NCBI GenBank assembly: GCA_003353825.1 | Contig: PIVW01000058.1 | Span: 1 to 18,034 of the forward strand | Direction: 5' to 3' | DNA length: 18,034 nucleotides | Origin: Chloroflexota bacterium | GTDB taxonomy: Bacteria > Chloroflexota > Anaerolineae > J102 | Part shown: piece after piece, positions 1 to 7,177 of the stretch | How the letters are laid out: each line of letters opens with the position of its first letter | Numbering within the stretch: the first letter of the stretch is position 1 | Made by a program: the position numbers and the translations under genes | Notes under the pieces: model-generated | Seen by the model: the letters and a program-made list of their open reading frames with translations, nothing else | The model's database searches: none | What the model was told of the DNA's origin: nothing

Positions 1-59
1 GATTTTGCGTGACGAACACGAATCTCGGCCGATGGCGCCACTACATCTCGTGGTTAGCG

Positions 60-410
60 ATGTCAGACGCCCAGATAAAGGGCGGTAAAAATCCGCACCA
101 CGCGAAATCCCAGAGAACCACCGAACTGCATGGGGCGGAGAGTGTATGCGTATTTGGCTCGACGATTCATGGTGATGCAACCGCCGATAGCGATCTCGAT
201 CTGCTTGTCAGCTTTGCCCCAAACCGCAGCCTTTTAGATCGCATCGCCCTAATTCAAGATCTGGAGGCGTTGTTGGGTGTTGAGGTAGACGTGGTTACAG
301 AAAAGGCTTTACATCCATTGATACGTGATGAGGTACTGCAAGAGGCGATTCCTTTGCGAACACAAACTCGCCGATCTGAAGCGCGTGTTGGTTATGGGGC
401 TGGTCGATAA
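60..410 (+). CDS. MNT-type nucleotidyltransferase domain protein (MntA-like antitoxin family)
   Basis: Small minimal nucleotidyltransferase. The family signature is visible as FGSTIHGDATADSDLDLLV (a GS motif, then SDxD), and a third acidic residue lies in VEVDVV further on; together these form the usual metal/nucleotide site. In the family such proteins usually pair with a HEPN toxin and AMPylate it. The conserved block ends at LQEAIPL, where most relatives stop; about 17 extra residues follow. The ATG at 60 gives 116 residues; a GTG at 9 in the same frame gives 133, but the added N-terminus does not look family-like. The segment before HGAESV is also weakly conserved, so the N-terminus may be eroded. 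No HEPN partner lies downstream: the next gene begins 3 bases after the stop. A partner could lie left of the window. The family is clear; antitoxin function is inferred. Confidence 0.75.
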   Translation: MSDAQIKGGKNPHHAKSQRTTELHGAESVCVFGSTIHGDATADSDLDLLVSFAPNRSLLDRIALIQDLEALLGVEVDVVTEKALHPLIRDEVLQEAIPLRTQTRRSEARVGYGAGR

Positions 411-413
411 GGA

Positions 414-2189
414 ATGACCTGGAACATCCGCTCCCAACAACAAGCACTGTTAGCCAAAGAAACCGGCGCCATTCACAAAGAGTGGGGCGGGCGGCTGCCT
501 ATTGTCCTGGCCTTCCCCAATAGCTATTACGTGGGTATGAGTTCGTTGGCTTTGCAGATCCTCTACCGGCGTTTCAACCAGCACGCCGATGTGGTCTGCG
601 AGCGCGTGTTTTGGGATAAAGGGGGAGCACAGGCGGGGCGTCCTCTGCTCACTCTGGAATCGGGCAAGTATGTGGCCGATGCAGGCGTGTGGGCTTTTAC
701 CATATCCTACGAGATGGACTATTTCAATGTGGTGGATATGCTGAAACAGGCCGGGGTACCACCACTGGCCGAGGATAGGGACGAAACCTGGCCGCTGCTC
801 ATCGCCGGTGGCCCGGGCATCACCATGAATCCCGAACCTATGGCGCCCTTTTTCGATGCCATTGTCATTGGTGAAGGCGAGGAAGTGATCGACGATCTGG
901 TCGAACTATTCCGCCAGGCCATCGATGCTCCCAGACCCGACCTGCTGGCTGCACTCGACCACATGCCTGGCCTCTACGTGCCTGCTCTGGTCCCATCCAT
1001 GTCCGAGCAAGGCCAAGCCAACGGCGCCGAACCCGCCGCGCTTCATCGCATCGAGCGTTTATGGGTGCGAGAACTTGAGAAATACGCGCCGGTTAGCAGT
1101 CTCTACACGCCTGACACAGAATTCAAGGGCATGCATCTCATGGAGATCGCCCGCGGTTGCGGGCGGGGCTGCCGTTTCTGTCTGGCCGGCTACGTCTATC
1201 GCCCGCCCAGAGAACAACCCTTGGCGCAGTTGCTGCATTGGGCCGAGAAAGGCTTGCAACAAAACAAGCGTGTGGGCCTGATCTCCGCCGCCGTCTCTGA
1301 CCACACCCAAGTCGATGATCTGGCGACGGCATTGTTCGAGATGGGCGCTGAGATCAGCGTCTCATCCATGCGCGTCGATCCCATCTCCGTACCCCTTGTC
1401 AAAGCCATGCGCGCCGGCGGCGCCCAGACCCTGACCATCGCCCCCGAGGCCGGTTCTCGACGCCTGCGCGATGTTATCAGCAAAACTCAGACCGAAGCGC
1501 AGTTGCTACAAGCGGTGGAACTGGCGGCGTCGCTCGATTTCCCCCAGATCAAATTTTACTTTATGGTCGGCCATCCCACCGAGACACAAGAAGATATAGA
1601 GGAGTTGGTTGCGTTCGTGCGCAAAGCCCGGCGCTTATTCAAACGGCGCATTGCCATGAATGCCACGCCCTTCGTACCCAAAGCGCACACACCCTTCCAG
1701 TGGATGGCGATGGCCGACGCCAAGACGCTCAAGAAACGCCAGACCTTTATTCAGCGGCAACTTGGGCGAGAGAAGATCGCTGTGCGTTCCGACTCGCCGG
1801 CTTGGGCAGAGGTTCAGGGAGTATTGGCACGAGGTGATCGTCGCCTTGCCCAAGTGCTTTTGCAAATACCCCGGCTCACAGTCCGTGATTTTTGGGCCAC
1901 GATGTCTGAACTGGGTTTGGAGCGAGAAACCTTTTTGGGTGAATACGATCGGTCGAGTACACCACCCTGGTACATTGTCGAGAGCGGCGTCAGTGATACC
2001 TTTTTTAATTACGAATGGCGTCTGGCCGAGCGTTCGCAGATCGGCCCAAGCTGTCCGCCCGATAGCGCTGGCTGTCTCACTTGCCAGGTTTGTGACGAAG
2101 ACTGGGCTTTTCGTTTCACAGATGGCATTCCCCAATCAAGACCTGCGTCTATCACGCAGCCAACAAAACACCCCATTTCCTTGCTGTAA
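414..2189 (+). CDS. B12-binding domain/radical SAM protein (TIGR03960-like)
   Basis: A 591-residue radical SAM enzyme. The N-terminal third (about 30-200) looks like a cobalamin-binding-type Rossmann domain (LAFPNSYYVGMSSLALQ, then LLIAGGPG and AIVIGEGEE). The radical SAM core follows, with the cluster motif ARGCGRGCRFCLAG: Cys249, Cys253 and Cys256 in a CxxxCxxC pattern that should hold a 4Fe-4S cluster and SAM. TIAPEAGSRRLRDVI and FYFMVGHPTETQEDI are typical later strands of the barrel. A Cys-rich tail (CPPDSAGCLTCQVC, around 543-556) could bind a further cluster or metal. The substrate is unknown; relatives are often linked to a DUF2344 (TIGR03936) protein, which is absent here. The start at 414 has a GGA-rich stretch just upstream. 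The stop is followed almost at once by a tandem repeat at 2191. Confidence 0.88.
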   Translation: MTWNIRSQQQALLAKETGAIHKEWGGRLPIVLAFPNSYYVGMSSLALQILYRRFNQHADVVCERVFWDKGGAQAGRPLLTLESGKYVADAGVWAFTISYEMDYFNVVDMLKQAGVPPLAEDRDETWPLLIAGGPGITMNPEPMAPFFDAIVIGEGEEVIDDLVELFRQAIDAPRPDLLAALDHMPGLYVPALVPSMSEQGQANGAEPAALHRIERLWVRELEKYAPVSSLYTPDTEFKGMHLMEIARGCGRGCRFCLAGYVYRPPREQPLAQLLHWAEKGLQQNKRVGLISAAVSDHTQVDDLATALFEMGAEISVSSMRVDPISVPLVKAMRAGGAQTLTIAPEAGSRRLRDVISKTQTEAQLLQAVELAASLDFPQIKFYFMVGHPTETQEDIEELVAFVRKARRLFKRRIAMNATPFVPKAHTPFQWMAMADAKTLKKRQTFIQRQLGREKIAVRSDSPAWAEVQGVLARGDRRLAQVLLQIPRLTVRDFWATMSELGLERETFLGEYDRSSTPPWYIVESGVSDTFFNYEWRLAERSQIGPSCPPDSAGCLTCQVCDEDWAFRFTDGIPQSRPASITQPTKHPISLL

Positions 2190-2190
2190 C

Positions 2191-2296
2191 TTAAATCGAA
2201 CCGCAGAGATCGCAAAGGGCGCAGAGAAACCTCGATCTACCTGTTAAATCGAACCGCAGAGATCGCCAAGAGCGCGGAGAAAACTCGTTCTACCCG
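2191..2296 (+). repeat. Two tandem copies of a 53-bp intergenic repeat
   Basis: Copy 1 is 2191-2243 and copy 2 is 2244-2296. Aligned base by base, 47 of 53 positions match. Each contains the core AACCGCAGAG followed by a GC-rich CGCAGAG-like end. The array starts 2 bases after the radical SAM stop codon and ends 18 bases before the GxxExxY start. An inverted, partly diverged copy of the 28-bp core lies on the far side of that gene (2779-2806). Confidence 0.9.
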
Positions 2297-2314
2297 ATTT
2301 TTTGAAGAAGCATC

Positions 2315-2653
2315 ATGAATGAGAACCAGCTGTCTAGCGAGATTATCGGTGCCGCTATCGATGTGCATCGTGAATTAGGTCCCGGGCTATTGGAGTCGGC
2401 ATATGAGGAGTGCTTGGCATTCGAGTTGAATTCGCGTGGTATTCCTTTCGAAAGACAGAAGGCAGTGCCTGTCATCTACAAGGATGTCTATGTAGATTGT
2501 GGTTTTCGTGCTGATCTCGTGGTTGCTGAACGCGTAGTCGTTGAATTGAAAGCAGTGCAGTCTTTGGAAAAAATCCACCAGGCGCAACTTCTTAGCTACC
2601 TTAAGGGCTTAGGACAGAATAACTTGCCGAATTGCTCCCTGAAATGGCGGTAG
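2315..2653 (+). CDS. GxxExxY family protein (PD-(D/E)XK nuclease-like), C-terminus disrupted
   Basis: The namesake motif is GLLESAY (Gly24, Glu27, Tyr30). The PD-(D/E)XK-type core follows: Asp67 in FRADLVV and Glu77-x-Lys79 in VVVELKAV. The family (PF13366-like) is about 125 residues; the cellular role is not established. As read here the protein has 112 residues: 1-97 (ending LLSYLK) are native, and the last 15 (GLGQNNLPNCSLKWR) come from an inserted element that supplies a stop at 2651-2653. The normal C-terminal strand is still present downstream in the same frame (2687-2773). The predicted catalytic residues are all before the break, but the truncated protein may not fold. Flanking repeats on both sides suggest the gene travels as a cassette. 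Confidence 0.85.
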   Translation: MNENQLSSEIIGAAIDVHRELGPGLLESAYEECLAFELNSRGIPFERQKAVPVIYKDVYVDCGFRADLVVAERVVVELKAVQSLEKIHQAQLLSYLKGLGQNNLPNCSLKWR

Positions 2654-2685
2654 AGTTCCGCAAGTTATTGAATTCTCTGCCCTAA
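2605..2685. mobile_element. Small MITE-like insertion in the GxxExxY gene
   Basis: A 78-bp element (2605-2682) plus a short duplicated flank (TAA, or TAAG depending on how the edge is drawn; 2602-2604 and 2683-2685). Its ends form imperfect terminal inverted repeats: the first 27 bases (starting GGGCTTAGG) match the reverse complement of the last 27 (starting GGGCAGAG) at 20 of 27 positions, including an unbroken AATAACTTGC. It encodes nothing. Deleting 81 bp joins ...LLSYLK to LTDCKLGLLMNFNV... in frame and restores a 125-residue GxxExxY protein, which is good evidence for a real insertion. It is probably a non-autonomous derivative moved by a transposase elsewhere; the family is not identified. 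Confidence 0.8.
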
Positions 2686-2686
2686 G

Positions 2687-2773
2687 CTGACCGATTGCAA
2701 GTTAGGACTGCTTATGAATTTCAACGTTTTGAAACTTAAGTATGGCATCAAGCGCACGGTACTTGATTTATGA
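2687..2773 (+). pseudogene. Detached 3' end of the GxxExxY gene
   Basis: Twenty-eight codons in the same frame as the gene at 2315, reading LTDCKLGLLMNFNV and then a tail ending KRTVLDL before TGA. This is the standard C-terminal strand and helix of GxxExxY proteins (LGLLxNFNV...GIKR). It is separated from the main body by the 78-bp element, whose in-frame TAG blocks read-through. No start codon or ribosome site precedes it, so it should not be translated on its own. Confidence 0.82.
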
Positions 2774-2778
2774 TAAAA

Positions 2779-2806
2779 CTCTGCGTCCTTTACGCCCTCT
2801 GCGGTT
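2779..2806 (-). repeat. Inverted copy of the CGCAGAG repeat core
   Basis: The reverse complement of this 28-bp stretch matches the core of the two left-hand repeats (2199-2226 and 2252-2279) at 24 of 28 positions against copy 1. It begins five bases after the restored stop codon of the GxxExxY gene, so the gene is tightly bracketed by inverted repeats. Confidence 0.8.
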
Positions 2807-2833
2807 AATAACGTCTCTAAATGAGGTGGAAGA

Positions 2834-3826
2834 TTGTCCAAAAAAGTCTTAGTTACCGGCGGTTGCGGCTACATCGGTAGCCACACCGTTCGTGAACTGC
2901 AACGCCAAAACTATGAAGTCATCATCTTTGATAACCTGCTCAAAGGCCATCGCCAATCTGTACAGAATGCTCCCGTCATTGTCGGCGATCTGCTCGATCC
3001 CGCCGCAATTGCTGATGTTTTCCGGGCACATCCTGATATCTCAGGTGTAATCCATTTCGCCGCCTATATCGAAGTCGCTGAATCGATGGAACAGCCGGGG
3101 AAGTATTTTCAGAACAATATCCAGGGCTGTGTCAATCTACTCGACGCAATGACAGTGGCTGGGGTCAAACACCTGGTCTTCTCATCGACCTGTGCGGTCT
3201 ACGGCACGCCCGAAATCGTACCGGTCACTGAGGAGGAGACACTCAAGCCCGAAAGTGTCTACGGTGCCTCCAAACACATGGCAGAAGAAGTGATGGCGTG
3301 GTATGATCAACTCAAGGGGTTGAAATTCACCTCCCTGCGCTATTTTAATGCTTCCGGATCCAGCTTTGACGGCCGAATCGGAGATGACTACAAACCCTCA
3401 GCTCGCATCATCCCCAGTCTAATTGAGTATGTGCTGGGCCAACGTCCACACTTTTACATCCACGGCGATGATTATCCTACAGCTGACGGCACGAACATCC
3501 GCGACTACGTTCATGTCAACGATCTGGCCAGCGCTCACATCGCTGCACTCGACTATCTGTGGAACGGCGGCAATAGCATGGCCTTCAACCTGGGAACCGG
3601 CAAAGGATCCAGCAATATGGAGATCGTGAACCTGGTGCGCGAGTTCTCGGGCCAGGATTTTGAAATCGAGATTGGCCCCCGGCGGCCGGGTGATGCTATT
3701 GCTATCTGGGCTGATAACACCCGCGCTCGTGAAGTACTTGGCTGGGAACCACGTTACGGCCTGCGCGAGATCGTCGAGACCGACTGGCAATGGCATACCA
3801 CACATCCCAATGGCTTCGAATCTTAA
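2834..3826 (+). CDS. galE: UDP-glucose 4-epimerase GalE
   Basis: Interconverts UDP-glucose and UDP-galactose (possibly also the N-acetyl forms) with bound NAD, in the cytoplasm. At 330 residues it has normal length for an extended SDR epimerase. The N-terminal GGCGYIGSH is the glycine-rich NAD motif, DNLLKGH follows the second strand, and the catalytic set is Ser118 (in SSTCAVYG), Tyr143 and Lys147 (YGASK), with the same Ser-to-Tyr spacing as the E. coli enzyme. GDDYPTADGTNIRDYVHV is the substrate-binding stretch. The start is a TTG at 2834 preceded by a good Shine-Dalgarno (AGGTGG, 2824-2829); the ATG at 2821 is in another frame. It heads a co-directional run (pgeF, yggS, proC, yggT) and probably supplies sugars for envelope polysaccharide. 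Confidence 0.96.
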   Translation: MSKKVLVTGGCGYIGSHTVRELQRQNYEVIIFDNLLKGHRQSVQNAPVIVGDLLDPAAIADVFRAHPDISGVIHFAAYIEVAESMEQPGKYFQNNIQGCVNLLDAMTVAGVKHLVFSSTCAVYGTPEIVPVTEEETLKPESVYGASKHMAEEVMAWYDQLKGLKFTSLRYFNASGSSFDGRIGDDYKPSARIIPSLIEYVLGQRPHFYIHGDDYPTADGTNIRDYVHVNDLASAHIAALDYLWNGGNSMAFNLGTGKGSSNMEIVNLVREFSGQDFEIEIGPRRPGDAIAIWADNTRAREVLGWEPRYGLREIVETDWQWHTTHPNGFES

Positions 3827-3867
3827 TTTATTCTGGCCAGGTTAGCCTCGTTCTGTACTCAGCATTT

Positions 3868-4659
3868 ATGATCTATCACAACCGCCGTTCTGTGCCCTAC
3901 TACAGCTTCGAGAACCTGGATTCGTATCCAGAACTACAGCATGCTGTGTTTACCCGGCATGGTGGTGTTAGCCCCCCTCCTTGGGATTCCCTCAATCTGG
4001 GTTGGGCGGTTGGCGACGACAATGCTAACGTCGAGGCCAATTACCGGCACTGGACCCTACAGTTCGGCATAGCGCGCGACGATCTTGCGACAACCCACCA
4101 GGTGCATGGCAACGAGGTGTTGGTGGCCGGCGCCGAGCCAATGGGGGATGTCCCAGGGCGGGCGGATGCCATGATTACGGCGACCCCGCTATTGCCCCTT
4201 ACGCAGCGCTATGCTGATTGCACGCCGATATTGATGTTCGATCCGGTCAAACACGCCTGTGGCATCGCCCATGCTGGATGGCGAGGTACGGTGGCCCGTT
4301 GCGCTGAATCCACGGTGCAGGCGATGCATTCCCAGTTCGGTTCTGATCCCGCCGATTTAGTGGCTGCTGTTGGTCCGGCCATTGGCCCCTGCTGTTACGA
4401 GGTGGGCGCCGAAGTAGTGTCAGCTATCGAGCGCAGCCAAAGGCAACCTGAGCAGTTGCTATCGCGCCCCTCTAACGAGGGTGGTGTTCATCTGGATCTC
4501 TGGACCGCCAACGCCACACAACTGGAAGATGCCGGTGTAGGCTCGGTCGAAGTGGCCGAACTTTGCACATCCTGCCATCGCCATATCTTTTTCTCACATC
4601 GTGGTGATGGCGGGAAATCAGGCCGCTTCGCCGCCTTTATCATGCTCAATACACCCTAA
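3868..4659 (+). CDS. pgeF: Peptidoglycan editing factor PgeF / YfiH (laccase-domain protein)
   Basis: A member of the DUF152/YfiH family. Members act on purine nucleosides or correct misplaced amino acids in peptidoglycan precursors. The metal-site residues are present: His80 (THQVHGNEV), Cys118 (RYADCTPI) and His135 (GIAHAGWRGT), with spacing like the E. coli protein. GPAIGPCCYEVG and the terminal CTSC...FFSHRGDGGKSGRFAA are also standard. The open frame extends upstream to 3790, overlapping galE, but that extension is not family-like. The ATG at 3868 gives 263 residues and a normal length; a GTG at 3892 is another option. No clear Shine-Dalgarno is seen. The next gene starts 6 bases after the stop, indicating an operon. 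Confidence 0.93.
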   Translation: MIYHNRRSVPYYSFENLDSYPELQHAVFTRHGGVSPPPWDSLNLGWAVGDDNANVEANYRHWTLQFGIARDDLATTHQVHGNEVLVAGAEPMGDVPGRADAMITATPLLPLTQRYADCTPILMFDPVKHACGIAHAGWRGTVARCAESTVQAMHSQFGSDPADLVAAVGPAIGPCCYEVGAEVVSAIERSQRQPEQLLSRPSNEGGVHLDLWTANATQLEDAGVGSVEVAELCTSCHRHIFFSHRGDGGKSGRFAAFIMLNTP

Positions 4660-4665
4660 GCCACC

Positions 4666-5370
4666 ATGCTCCCACCCATTTCTGAGAATTTAGCTCAAAT
4701 AAAAGCCCGGATCGTTCACGCAGCAGAAGGCGCCGGGCGCGACCCAAATGAGGTTAAACTCGTAGCGGTCACTAAGACACATCCTCGCAGCTACATCGAT
4801 GCGGCGTTGGCGGCCGGCCACAGCGATTTCGGCGAAAACCGGCCGGAAGAAGCGCACCGTAAATCTGTTGAAGAGGCTACGGCGACCCAACTTCCAGCGC
4901 GTTTGCACCTCATCGGCCCAATACAAAGCCGCAAAGCCAAGATCGCAGTTGACGTCAGACCCGTCCTCATCCACAGCATCGATCGGCTCAAAATCGCCCG
5001 TAAGATCAATGAATTGGCACGATTAGAGGGTCGTGTTATTGATATATTGTTCGAGATCAACATCTCCGGCGAAGCGAGCAAACATGGTTTCAGCCCAGAC
5101 AGCTTGCTTGATACCCTTCCAGAACTGCTGGCCCTAACGAATCTGAGTTCTCATGGCTTGATGACAATCCCGCCGTACGATCCTGATCCCGCAGTCGTCC
5201 GCCCTTATTTTATTGCATTGCGTAATTTGCGCGACGACCTCGCCGCAGTCTATCCTGACTATGACTGGTCTCAACTTAGCATCGGTATGAGCCATGACTT
5301 CGAAGTTGCCATCGAAGAGGGTGCGACCTGTGTCCGTGTGGGATCAGCCATCTTCGGTGCTCGTGCTTGA
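4666..5370 (+). CDS. yggS: YggS-family PLP-dependent protein (PLPBP)
   Basis: Single-domain, alanine-racemase-fold PLP-binding protein of 234 residues, thought to keep pyridoxal phosphate and amino-acid pools in balance, not to catalyse a main reaction. Lys37 in LVAVTKTHP forms the Schiff base. FGENR, HLIGPIQSRKA, GLMTIPP and LSIGMSHDFEVAIEEGAT are the conserved blocks that line the cofactor pocket. It follows pgeF by 6 bases and precedes proC, a very common arrangement. The start ATG sits right after the pgeF stop, with no strong ribosome site, which suggests translational coupling. Confidence 0.95.
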   Translation: MLPPISENLAQIKARIVHAAEGAGRDPNEVKLVAVTKTHPRSYIDAALAAGHSDFGENRPEEAHRKSVEEATATQLPARLHLIGPIQSRKAKIAVDVRPVLIHSIDRLKIARKINELARLEGRVIDILFEINISGEASKHGFSPDSLLDTLPELLALTNLSSHGLMTIPPYDPDPAVVRPYFIALRNLRDDLAAVYPDYDWSQLSIGMSHDFEVAIEEGATCVRVGSAIFGARA

Positions 5371-5423
5371 TTGTCCTAGTCTGGACAAACCAGAACAAAC
5401 CATGGCAAATTACCGACGTGCAG

Positions 5424-5466
5424 GATCAGCGAAAATCAGCGTTATCACTGCGTCATCTGCGTTCTA
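5424..5466. repeat. Imperfect short tandem repeat in the yggS-proC spacer
   Basis: A run of loosely repeated 9-11 bp units with the theme ATCAGCG / ATCTGCG (for example AAAATCAGCG and TCATCTGCG). The 155-bp spacer is otherwise without signals I can name. It resembles the low-complexity, GCG-punctuated repeats elsewhere in this window. Confidence 0.5.
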
Positions 5467-5525
5467 TTTGATGCTCGTTTTTAAGACATCATTTTTATCT
5501 ATTCATTGCAAGGATTTTAAGCAAC

Positions 5526-6371
5526 ATGTTTGAGCAAAACATAGTCACATTTATTGGTGCAGGAAACATGGCAGAAGCCATGATCAAAGGCATTCTCGTA
5601 CAGGAATTGGTCGAGCCACAGCACATTCTTGCTGCTGATCCACGGTTGGATCGAGGTGAATTCCTGGTAGAGCGTTACGGAATCCGCACGACGACGGACA
5701 ACCGCGCCGCCACCCATGAAGCGGATATCCTGATTTTGAGCATCAAACCACAGGTTTTGCCAAAAGTGATGAACGAGATCAATCTGGATTTGGATCCAAG
5801 CGCTCTGGTGCTATCGATCATCGCCGGCGCCCGTATTAGCATGATGACCAAAGGATTGCGACACGCCTCGATTGTGCGCTCGATGCCCAACACACCGGGG
5901 CAGTTTGGCGTTGGTATGACGGTTTGGACCAGTACGCCCCATGTAACAGAACAACAACGCGTACAGGCGCAAAGCATCTTGCAGGCCTTAGGCAAAGAGA
6001 TCTGGATGGAAGATGAGCACTATTTGGATATGGCCACGGCTTTGAGCGGCACCGGCCCGGCCTATATCTTTATGTTCGTCGAATCCCTGATCGATGCCGG
6101 GGTGCATATGGGATTCTCACGGCATATAGCCGAAGAACTGGTGCTGCAGACCATCGAGGGATCAATTGCTGTCGTACGTGAACTCAACCGCCACCCCGCT
6201 ACTTTGCGCAACATGGTAACATCACCAGGAGGCACATCCGCTTCCGCCATCTATGAGTTGGATAAAGGTGGATTCCGCACCATTATCTCTAAGGCTGTTT
6301 TTGCAGCTTACCGACGATCTGTAGAATTGGGTGACACCTCCGAGGCACAACTAACCGAGCAATTGAGCTAG
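5526..6371 (+). CDS. proC: Pyrroline-5-carboxylate reductase ProC
   Basis: The last step of proline synthesis: NAD(P)H-dependent reduction of 1-pyrroline-5-carboxylate. Its 281 residues match the usual length. The N-terminal Rossmann motif is FIGAGNMAEAMIKG, SIKPQVLP follows, and the C-terminal dimerisation/substrate domain shows ALSGTGPAYIFMFVESL and the family signature SPGGTSASAIYELDKGGFR. It lies 155 bases after yggS and is followed by yggT only 2 bases after its stop, so those two are co-transcribed. The start ATG follows an AAGGATTTT-like stretch about 8 bases upstream. Confidence 0.96.
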   Translation: MFEQNIVTFIGAGNMAEAMIKGILVQELVEPQHILAADPRLDRGEFLVERYGIRTTTDNRAATHEADILILSIKPQVLPKVMNEINLDLDPSALVLSIIAGARISMMTKGLRHASIVRSMPNTPGQFGVGMTVWTSTPHVTEQQRVQAQSILQALGKEIWMEDEHYLDMATALSGTGPAYIFMFVESLIDAGVHMGFSRHIAEELVLQTIEGSIAVVRELNRHPATLRNMVTSPGGTSASAIYELDKGGFRTIISKAVFAAYRRSVELGDTSEAQLTEQLS

Positions 6372-6373
6372 CC

Positions 6374-6628
6374 ATGACATTTTTAATTACCTTTATCGAT
6401 CTTTTGTTCAGAATCCTATCTATAGCCATACTGATTCGAGTGCTGATTAGTTGGGTGAAAATCGATCCTTATCACCCACTGGTGCAGTTGCTCTATCAGA
6501 TAACTGAGCCTATCCTTGCTCCGATCCGACGGTATTTACCCGCTACAGGTGGCCTTGATTTATCGCCGATTATTGCTATAGTTCTAATCGAAATCCTGCG
6601 TGGGTTTGTGGTAAATCTGTTTGTTTGA
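6374..6628 (+). CDS. yggT: YggT family membrane protein
   Basis: An 84-residue integral membrane protein with two hydrophobic segments (about 2-26 and 64-83). The conserved cytoplasmic loop HPLVQLLYQITEPILAPIRR lies between them, followed by a GGLDLSPI motif. YggT/CcmB-like proteins of this kind sit beside yggS and division or envelope genes in many bacteria and plastids; the biochemical role is unclear (osmotic stress and envelope biogenesis have been proposed). It begins 2 bases after the proC stop and is certainly part of the same transcript. Confidence 0.92.
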   Translation: MTFLITFIDLLFRILSIAILIRVLISWVKIDPYHPLVQLLYQITEPILAPIRRYLPATGGLDLSPIIAIVLIEILRGFVVNLFV

Positions 6629-6665
6629 ATCACCGCAGGATATCATTTGCGAGCTGACACTATAA

Positions 6666-6941
6666 ATGGAAGATACTGCTGAAGTACTAGCAAAGCTGTT
6701 TTTCGAGACAGGCCGTGCACATCACGAAGCGTATATCGAGACAGACGGTTACGATCCCGAGTGGCCTTTGTGGTATGCCGACTTTCTCATAACCCGGCTG
6801 TCCGTTTTGCTAGCTAGGGAATTCACGAAGAGTGAACTGGTGTACGACATGGTGTTCTTGAGCCGCGAACAGCCCAAGGTTGCATCTGAGGTCAACTGGA
6901 GTGCCTACTACGCCGACTACTTTATCAATTCGTATGCTTGA
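6666..6941 (+). CDS. Small uncharacterised protein rich in Trp/Tyr/acidic residues
   Basis: A 91-residue, soluble-looking and acidic protein with no signal peptide or membrane segment. Its distinctive core is YDPEWPLWYADFL, and a related tail NWSAYYADYFINSYA repeats the xxYADYF theme, suggesting an internal pseudo-repeat of an aromatic helix. I have a general impression that small proteins with the EWPLWYA motif occur in other bacteria but cannot name a family or function. It starts 37 bases after yggT and is the last plus-strand gene before a convergent spacer. The codon pattern looks like that of its neighbours. Confidence 0.7.
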   Translation: MEDTAEVLAKLFFETGRAHHEAYIETDGYDPEWPLWYADFLITRLSVLLAREFTKSELVYDMVFLSREQPKVASEVNWSAYYADYFINSYA

Positions 6942-6990
6942 GTTCAGCCTGCAGCGAAGAATTTGTGACAGAGCAAGAAACTACGATTAT

Positions 6991-7130
6991 TCCAGCGAAG
7001 TCTGGTAAAAACGACTTGGTTACGAAATAAACACCCTGCCACCCTGTCACCCTGCCACCCTGCCACCCCCGCAAGCACCTATAGATGTTCAGATAATAAT
7101 TTTGACTTTTTGCCAGACTTTCCGCTGGTA
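6991..7130. repeat. Inverted repeat enclosing an octamer repeat in the convergent spacer
   Basis: The left arm (6991-7010, TCCAGCGAAGTCTGGTAAAA) and the right arm (7107-7130) are near reverse complements: CCAGCG(GA)AAGTCTGG followed by T/C-AAAA, differing by a 2-base gap and one substitution in the core. About 96 bases separate them. The structure sits between two convergent genes. It could be the remnant of a small mobile element or a long hairpin in both transcripts; no T-run typical of an intrinsic terminator follows directly. Confidence 0.6.
7032..7069. repeat. Octamer tandem repeat CACCCTGC
   Basis: Four full units of 8 bp (CACCCTGC, the second ending in T) and a partial fifth. The tract is strongly strand-asymmetric: cytosine-rich on the + strand and guanine-rich on the other. 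It lies at the centre of the larger inverted repeat in this spacer. Confidence 0.9.
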
Positions 7131-7177
7131 AATACGCCTGCGGATTCAAAATCTTTTTCTGGAAGACTATAAAAGGG

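Noticed and set aside
1635..2135. A 166-codon minus-strand frame inside the radical SAM gene
   Set aside because: The plus-strand frame has clear enzyme motifs across this stretch; the antisense frame has none.
2191..2296. Tandem repeats considered as a CRISPR array
   Set aside because: The two 53-bp units are directly adjacent with no unique spacers, and no cas genes are present.
2821..2833. ATG at 2821 as the galE start
   Set aside because: It is in a different frame from the epimerase; the TTG at 2834 with AGGTGG upstream fits the conserved N-terminus.
3790..3867. Upstream extension of pgeF overlapping galE
   Set aside because: The added 26 residues overlap galE and do not resemble the family N-terminus; the ATG at 3868 gives the usual length.
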